Shown here one piece after another: positions 60,042 through 64,000 of a stretch of DNA of 64,000 nucleotides. Position numbers and translations under genes: made by a program. The stretch is from Sepiola atlantica. Taxonomy: Eukaryota > Mollusca > Cephalopoda > Sepiida > Sepiolidae. Each line of letters opens with the position of its first letter. Position 1 is the first letter of the stretch. The notes under the pieces were generated by a model that saw nothing but the letters and a program-made list of their open reading frames with translations, was not told where the DNA came from and did not search any database. The stretch is from positions 2,520,001-2,584,000 of the forward strand of contig OY744520.1 of NCBI GenBank assembly GCA_963556195.1. The letters are read 5' to 3'.

Positions 60042-61170
60042 GACGCTAATACAAAAAAGATTCCGAAAAGGGAACGACCCCCAAGCAACTACAGACCAAT
60101 AATCTGTTTACCAGCAATGTGAAAAATCCTAACGGTATAACTGAGAGAACACATCTACCTATCCCTAAACAAACGAAGACTACTCCCTGAAGAACAAAAA
60201 GGATGCCGTAAAAGGGACAAAAGGAACACATGACCTGCTATACGTCGATCAAAAGATATCGAAGGATGGCAAAAACAGGAAAAAGAACATATCCATGGCA
60301 TGTATTACCTACAACAAAGCTTACGACAGAATCCCACAACCATGGATAATTAAATATTTGAAAATATACAAAATACCCGACAGGATAATCAATCTTATTA
60401 AGAACATGGAGATTGGAACTTACAGTCGGAGGACAACACCTGACTGAGATAAAGATGCATAAATGCATTTTCCCAGGAAACTCCCTATCCCCACTAATGT
60501 TTATAATAGCTATGAGGCCACTCAACTACATACTAAGAAAATGTGATCCCGGATACAAGTTTACAGACACACAACTAAGAGTAAACCACCATCAGGTACA
60601 TGTACGCCCTGAAACTATTTGCAAAAAGCAAACAGAAACTGAAAAAGCTGATAATTACGACCAGAATCTTCAGTCAGGACATCCAAATGTAAATCGGAAT
60701 GGAAAACGTGTGGACTACTAAAAAATAAAAAAAGGAATACTTGAGACCGCAGAGGGCATCGAACTCCACAATAAAGAGGAAATGAGGGCGCTAGGCAAAC
60801 AGAATAGCATCAAATATATTGGAGTTCTGGAAACAGACACCATCACATCTACAGAAGTGAAAGAGAAGATTGGAAAAGAATATTTACCAAGAACAAGAAA
60901 ACTCCTAGAAACAAAATTATATAGCAGTAATCTAGTAAAAGGATAAACACCTTTGCAGTAGCACTAATAAGATACGCTGAACCATTCATAGGCTGGACCA
61001 AAGAAGAACTCAGCCACCTTGACCAGAGGACTAGAAAATGAATGACAATGCACAAAACACTACATCCAATTAACGATACGGACATACTTCACAAAGAAAC
61101 GAAGGAGGAAGAGGATTGGTAAGTATAGAAGATTGTGTGGAAGACTAAAAAAAACGAGTGGAGAAATACA
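60041..61170 (+). pseudogene. REL-type non-LTR retrotransposon (copy A): reverse transcriptase relic
   Basis: Plus-strand blocks follow a non-LTR reverse transcriptase: PSNYRPIICLPAM (60,088-60,126), EEQKGCRK (about 60,190), YNKAYDRIPQPWI (motif A with its catalytic Asp, about 60,310-60,348), and GNSLSPLMFIIAMRPLNYIL (motif B, about 60,478-60,537). The box equivalent to YxDD reads YMYA (60,597-60,608), so both catalytic Asp residues are lost. The thumb segment RTRKLLETKLYS follows (about 60,890-60,925). Stops and frameshifts are frequent. The 102-codon frame at 60,413-60,721 is part of this domain. The N-terminal part is missing, so the insertion is 5'-truncated. Confidence 0.8.
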
Positions 61171-62150
61171 AATCTCTGAACACGGAAATCTTTATCACCG
61201 CGGCAAGAGACACCGTTCCAACGAGCAATGCGGGAAGCACGGACACCATAAGCAAAACGACAAGAAGAGAAAAGTAGGAAGAAAAACAACTACATAAACG
61301 CTTCAGAAGACTGCCAATAGAAGAAACCAACAAAAATAGCTGAGCATGGCTTAGAAAAAGACACTTGAACAGAGAAACATAATCTTTACTGATGACTGCA
61401 CAGAACAATGCAATTAGAACAAACTACATTAAAGCTAAATAAGATAATACCCTAGAAAACAGTAAATACAGACTGTGTGGACAAAGAGACGAATCAGTAC
61501 ATCATATGATAAGTGAATGTAGCAAATTAGCCCAAAACAATACAAGAACAAACAGGACTGTGTGAGGAAAGCAATACATCTGGAACTGTGCAACCAATTG
61601 AATTTTGAATACGCAGACAAGTGGTACAAACATAAACCATAAACAGTACTTGAAAACGAAAAAAAAAGCATCTGGGATATGGATATACAAACAAACTCAT
61701 ACAAGCAAGGATACCGGATGTTGTTATAATCAACAAGAAGGAAACATCTTGCAAAATCATAGACTTCGCCCTTCCAGCATACCACAGAGTAAATATCAAA
61801 CAAACGGCAAAACAAAGCAAATACACGGAACTAGCTAGAGAACTGAAAGGAATATGGAGCATGAAGAATATCGGTATAATACTAATAATCGTAAAAGCAC
61901 TAAGAACAATCCCCAAAAACCTGAAAATATACCGGGAGAAATTGGAATCAAAAGGATCATTGAAACTATACAAAGGACGGCAATGATCAAAACTGCTGCA
62001 ATCTTTAAAAAATCATCGAATGCGGAAACCAACCCGCATAAGCTACGAAGGTCTACATGGAAACTACACCGGAAGAAAGGAAAACTACAGAAAGAAAACC
62101 ATATAACAAAAAAGGAACAGAAGATGCAAGAACCAGCATATTATTAGCTT
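61171..62150 (+). pseudogene. REL-type non-LTR retrotransposon (copy A): zinc finger and endonuclease relic
   Basis: Downstream of the reverse transcriptase, KYRLCGQRDESVHHMISEC (about 61,465-61,520) is the CCHC finger preceding restriction-like endonucleases of R2/R4/NeSL-type elements, with the first Cys replaced by Tyr. RIPDVVIINKKETSCKIIDF (about 61,711-61,770) contains the PD...D catalytic core, and YTELARELKGIWSMKNI follows (about 61,822-61,875). This C-terminal arrangement distinguishes the family from APE-type LINEs such as CR1/Jockey. A further 97-codon frame (61,854-62,147) covers the tail in a shifted frame. Long minus-strand frames (61,435-61,973) are shadows. Clade within the REL group is not resolved. 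Confidence 0.8.
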
Positions 62151-62652
62151 TCTCACCCCTAATAAATTACACCGGCACAAAAAAATTAACCAATGAACAG
62201 AGATAGCTAGAAACACCATGAGCTCCGCCGCCCCCTCCTAGGCTGACACCACACAAAATATTTGTATATGGGCAAGGAGGATAAGAAGACCGAGGAGGGA
62301 CAGCACACACCAGATCTCCACTGGAAGTGCAGAGAGTACTGGGCCATTGCAGAGGCTTATTGCCACCCAAATCCCAGAGGAAACCAATGGTCCTTACCAG
62401 CGAGAAATCAATTGTAAGATGATGTTGCGATACCGCAAGGTTATTTGCGGTGACTATCAAAAAGAGGTGGAGGATACTGGAAATCTGAGGAGACTTGTTG
62501 GCACTCAGACTCCATGCAATAACACCGGTTGTCGGTGAGCAATCACTTATACCCTGTGTGAGAACGCCTAGTGAGTACAAATAATAATAAGTATAAACAT
62601 CTGACATCGTCCTAAACGCTGGCACACATCGAAACTGTGTGTAAAGATATCA
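62151..62652 (+). mobile_element. 3' UTR of the REL-type LINE copy A
   Basis: The non-coding end contains GAGTACTGGGCCATTGCAGA, GGCTTATTGCCACCCAAATC and CAGCGAGAAATCAATTGTAA. It shares phrases with 48,049-48,130 and 62,930-63,010. It ends GTGTGTAAAGATATCAG just before the ATT array, consistent with a microsatellite-like 3' tail. The 152-codon minus frame across it is a shadow. Confidence 0.7.
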
Positions 62653-62699
62653 GATTATTATTATTATTATTAGTAGTAGTAGTAGTATTTTTATTGTTA

Positions 62700-62736
<37 letters not shown>

Positions 62737-62765
62737 CATTATTAGTATTACTATCATAATTATTA
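62653..62765. repeat. (ATT)n/(AGT)n array
   Basis: Imperfect ATT units with an AGT block, directly at the 3' end of the LINE copy. Probably a grown retroposon tail. Confidence 0.9.
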
Positions 62766-62924
62766 TTCTGATAAACTTAATATTTATATTATGTATGTGT
62801 TAAATGAAATGATTTTTTACCGGTTTTTAAATAATCGTTGCTTTTTATTAAACATGTATTATTCAAAACATACTTTTCTTAAGAAATGATTGCGAAGTGC
62901 TAGTAAGGATGAAATACCTAAACT

Positions 62925-63120
62925 AGAAGGGCGAGAAGAGTACTGGAATCAGAGGGAGGTTTATTGCCAATCAAATCTCAAAGAAGACCACCATCCGTTA
63001 ACACTGGGCAATCAATAGTAAACAGTTGTTGTGTTTATGCATGGTTTTAGCAACGATTTCTGATATAAAAGGGCGGAGAATACTGGAAATATTGTTAAAT
63101 TTGTTGTCAGTGAGTCCAGG
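62925..63120 (+). mobile_element. isolated 3' UTR fragment of the REL-type LINE (copy C)
   Basis: GAGTACTGGAATCAGAGGGA, GGTTTATTGCCAATCAAATC and GGGCAATCAATAGTAA match the 3' UTR of copy A in order, without any coding sequence upstream. Extremely 5'-truncated insertion or local duplication. Confidence 0.6.
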
Positions 63121-63354
63121 GAACAGTTGCCAGTTAGCTGTCATCGATAATGACTTGTGTTTAGGTGTCCTCGTGAATTGAGATAGATGGAAATAATAAT
63201 GCTTCTTCTTCTTACGTGTGAATCAAATGATTCTGGTGTTGGCATTAGTTTCTCCGATGTTTTATTCCAGTTAGAAATCGTTCTGGAAAGACATCGCGTA
63301 CTTACGGGAAGGACCACGAAAAAGTTGTCAACATCCCTAAGTGGAAGTGGAACT

Positions 63355-63430
63355 GTAGAACCGACTGGATTAGAACTTGGAACACCAAGGTCTCTAGTCC
63401 GTGTCGATATCCACTTAACCACCGTCATCT
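63355..63430 (-). repeat. tRNA-derived SINE head
   Basis: On the minus strand TGGTTAAGTGG (A box, about 63,411-63,421) and AGTTCTAATCC (B box, 63,367-63,377) are about 34 bp apart. That is close to, but shorter than, the spacing in a tRNA. Sequence on either side is shared by long frames on both strands (63,141-63,437 minus, 63,187-63,723 plus), which I regard as repeat-derived rather than genes. Confidence 0.5.
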
Positions 63431-63635
63431 CATACAATAATGCTGATAATTATATACAAACTCTCGAAAGCTTTGAAAACAATCAAATACGAGGCATTTG
63501 CATAAATATGACGCCTTACTTAAAAACAACATTTTCTTTCAATGTAGACGAAATCACGGCTAATATCTGTACATTTTCCATCCAAGAATCGTGTTTTACT
63601 TTTTACACGCATACTCTTTCTATCTTTGTCTGTCT

Positions 63636-63672
63636 GTGTGTCTCTCTCTCTCTTTCTCTGTCTCTGTCTAAT
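63636..63672. repeat. (TC)n tract
   Basis: Imperfect TC/TG pyrimidine-rich run that gives the serine/leucine-rich end of the 178-codon plus frame. Confidence 0.85.
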
Positions 63673-64000
63673 AATATATGCGTTTTACAAAACAATAGTA
63701 TCTATCATATGTGCATCGTTTGATCTTAACATTCTATAACATCCATAAAGAACGCAATTATTCTTCCTTATAATTCATCTATCATGATGTTATTATTGAA
63801 ATCACCATTCGAATAAGGTAATTACATGCAATTGAATGCTACAGACTTCATAAGGTATTTGTGTATCACATAAAAATAAATAGATATTCATGGATACTCG
63901 TTTTGTATTGTTGTGCATTAAAAGCAAAACAAATGGCATTGTCATACCAAAGTAGTAAGACTAGTATCTGGGCACGTTAATTAGATATATGGACAATTAA
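63673..64000. other. non-coding stretch, nothing recognised
   Basis: AT-rich sequence to the end of the window. Confidence 0.45.

Noticed and set aside
60046..60525. Minus frames of 61 and 95 codons
   Set aside because: Antisense to the LINE reverse-transcriptase relic.
61435..61973. 126- and 148-codon minus frames
   Set aside because: Hydrophobic shadows of the A-rich REL-type endonuclease coding strand.
62167..62625. 152-codon minus frame
   Set aside because: Antisense to the LINE 3' UTR and without recognisable motif.
63187..63723. 178-codon plus frame
   Set aside because: It crosses an antisense SINE head and ends in a TC tract encoding low-complexity Ser/Leu.

Overview
The window is AT-rich eukaryotic (animal) DNA with no intact protein-coding gene that I can support. 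The longest open frame is 195 codons and has no recognisable domain. Very long (TA)n arrays, often joined to (CA)n or (GT)n, appear every few kilobases. Between them lie decayed retroelements, tRNA- and 5S-rRNA-derived sequences and fold-back elements. This composition fits a large, repeat-rich invertebrate genome, most likely a mollusc and possibly a cephalopod. That assignment is inference from repeat texture and element types, not from a marker gene. Everything of recognisable origin is mobile-element debris.

Layout. 0-10 kb: microsatellites, a fold-back at 2.2 kb, a 5S-rRNA-derived copy at 3.6 kb, a 163-bp tandem element at 6.9-7.45 kb and a tRNA-type SINE at 9.7 kb. 10-20 kb: dense TA arrays, an ATAAAATAA-rich minisatellite at 13.1-13.5 kb, SINE and 5S fragments at 14.0-14.3 kb, a hairpin at 17.24 kb, a clean hAT-like MITE with an 8-bp target duplication at 17.73-18.21 kb and a second 5S copy at 19.8 kb. 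20-26 kb: a CR1/Jockey-type LINE 3' end, a fold-back at 22.3 kb, an inverted pair at 22.8/23.3 kb, an apparently intact antisense hammerhead ribozyme at 24.57-24.63 kb between two TA arrays, and a mariner-type transposase relic at 24.8-25.07 kb. 26-41 kb: mostly featureless, with a LINE 3' end at 31.7 kb, huge TA arrays at 32.6-35.0 kb, a MITE with 70-bp TIRs at 34.63-34.92 kb, a possible second mariner relic at 35.6 kb, a Penelope-like GIY-YIG relic at 36.6 kb and a third LINE 3' end at 40.0-40.6 kb. 41-50 kb: a 61-bp-arm, 2-nt-loop palindrome at 41.6 kb, a 1.75-kb element with about 140-bp inverted ends at 44.8-46.5 kb, and a non-LTR relic of the restriction-like-endonuclease type at 46.9-48.2 kb. 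50-60 kb: a tandem duplication, SINE heads, a second copy of the ribozyme-bearing repeat at 54.5 kb, and a broken Ty3/Gypsy-type element on the minus strand (gag to start of integrase) at 55.2-57.7 kb. 60-64 kb: a longer copy of the same non-LTR family, its 3' UTR repeated at 62.9 kb, and a SINE head at 63.4 kb.

Function. No host pathway or operon can be read here. The coherent themes are autonomous elements (Ty3-like, REL-type LINE, CR1-like LINE, Penelope-like, mariner) together with small non-autonomous derivatives. Several of these end in, or abut, TA microsatellites. The hammerhead motif is the one sequence that still looks biochemically competent.
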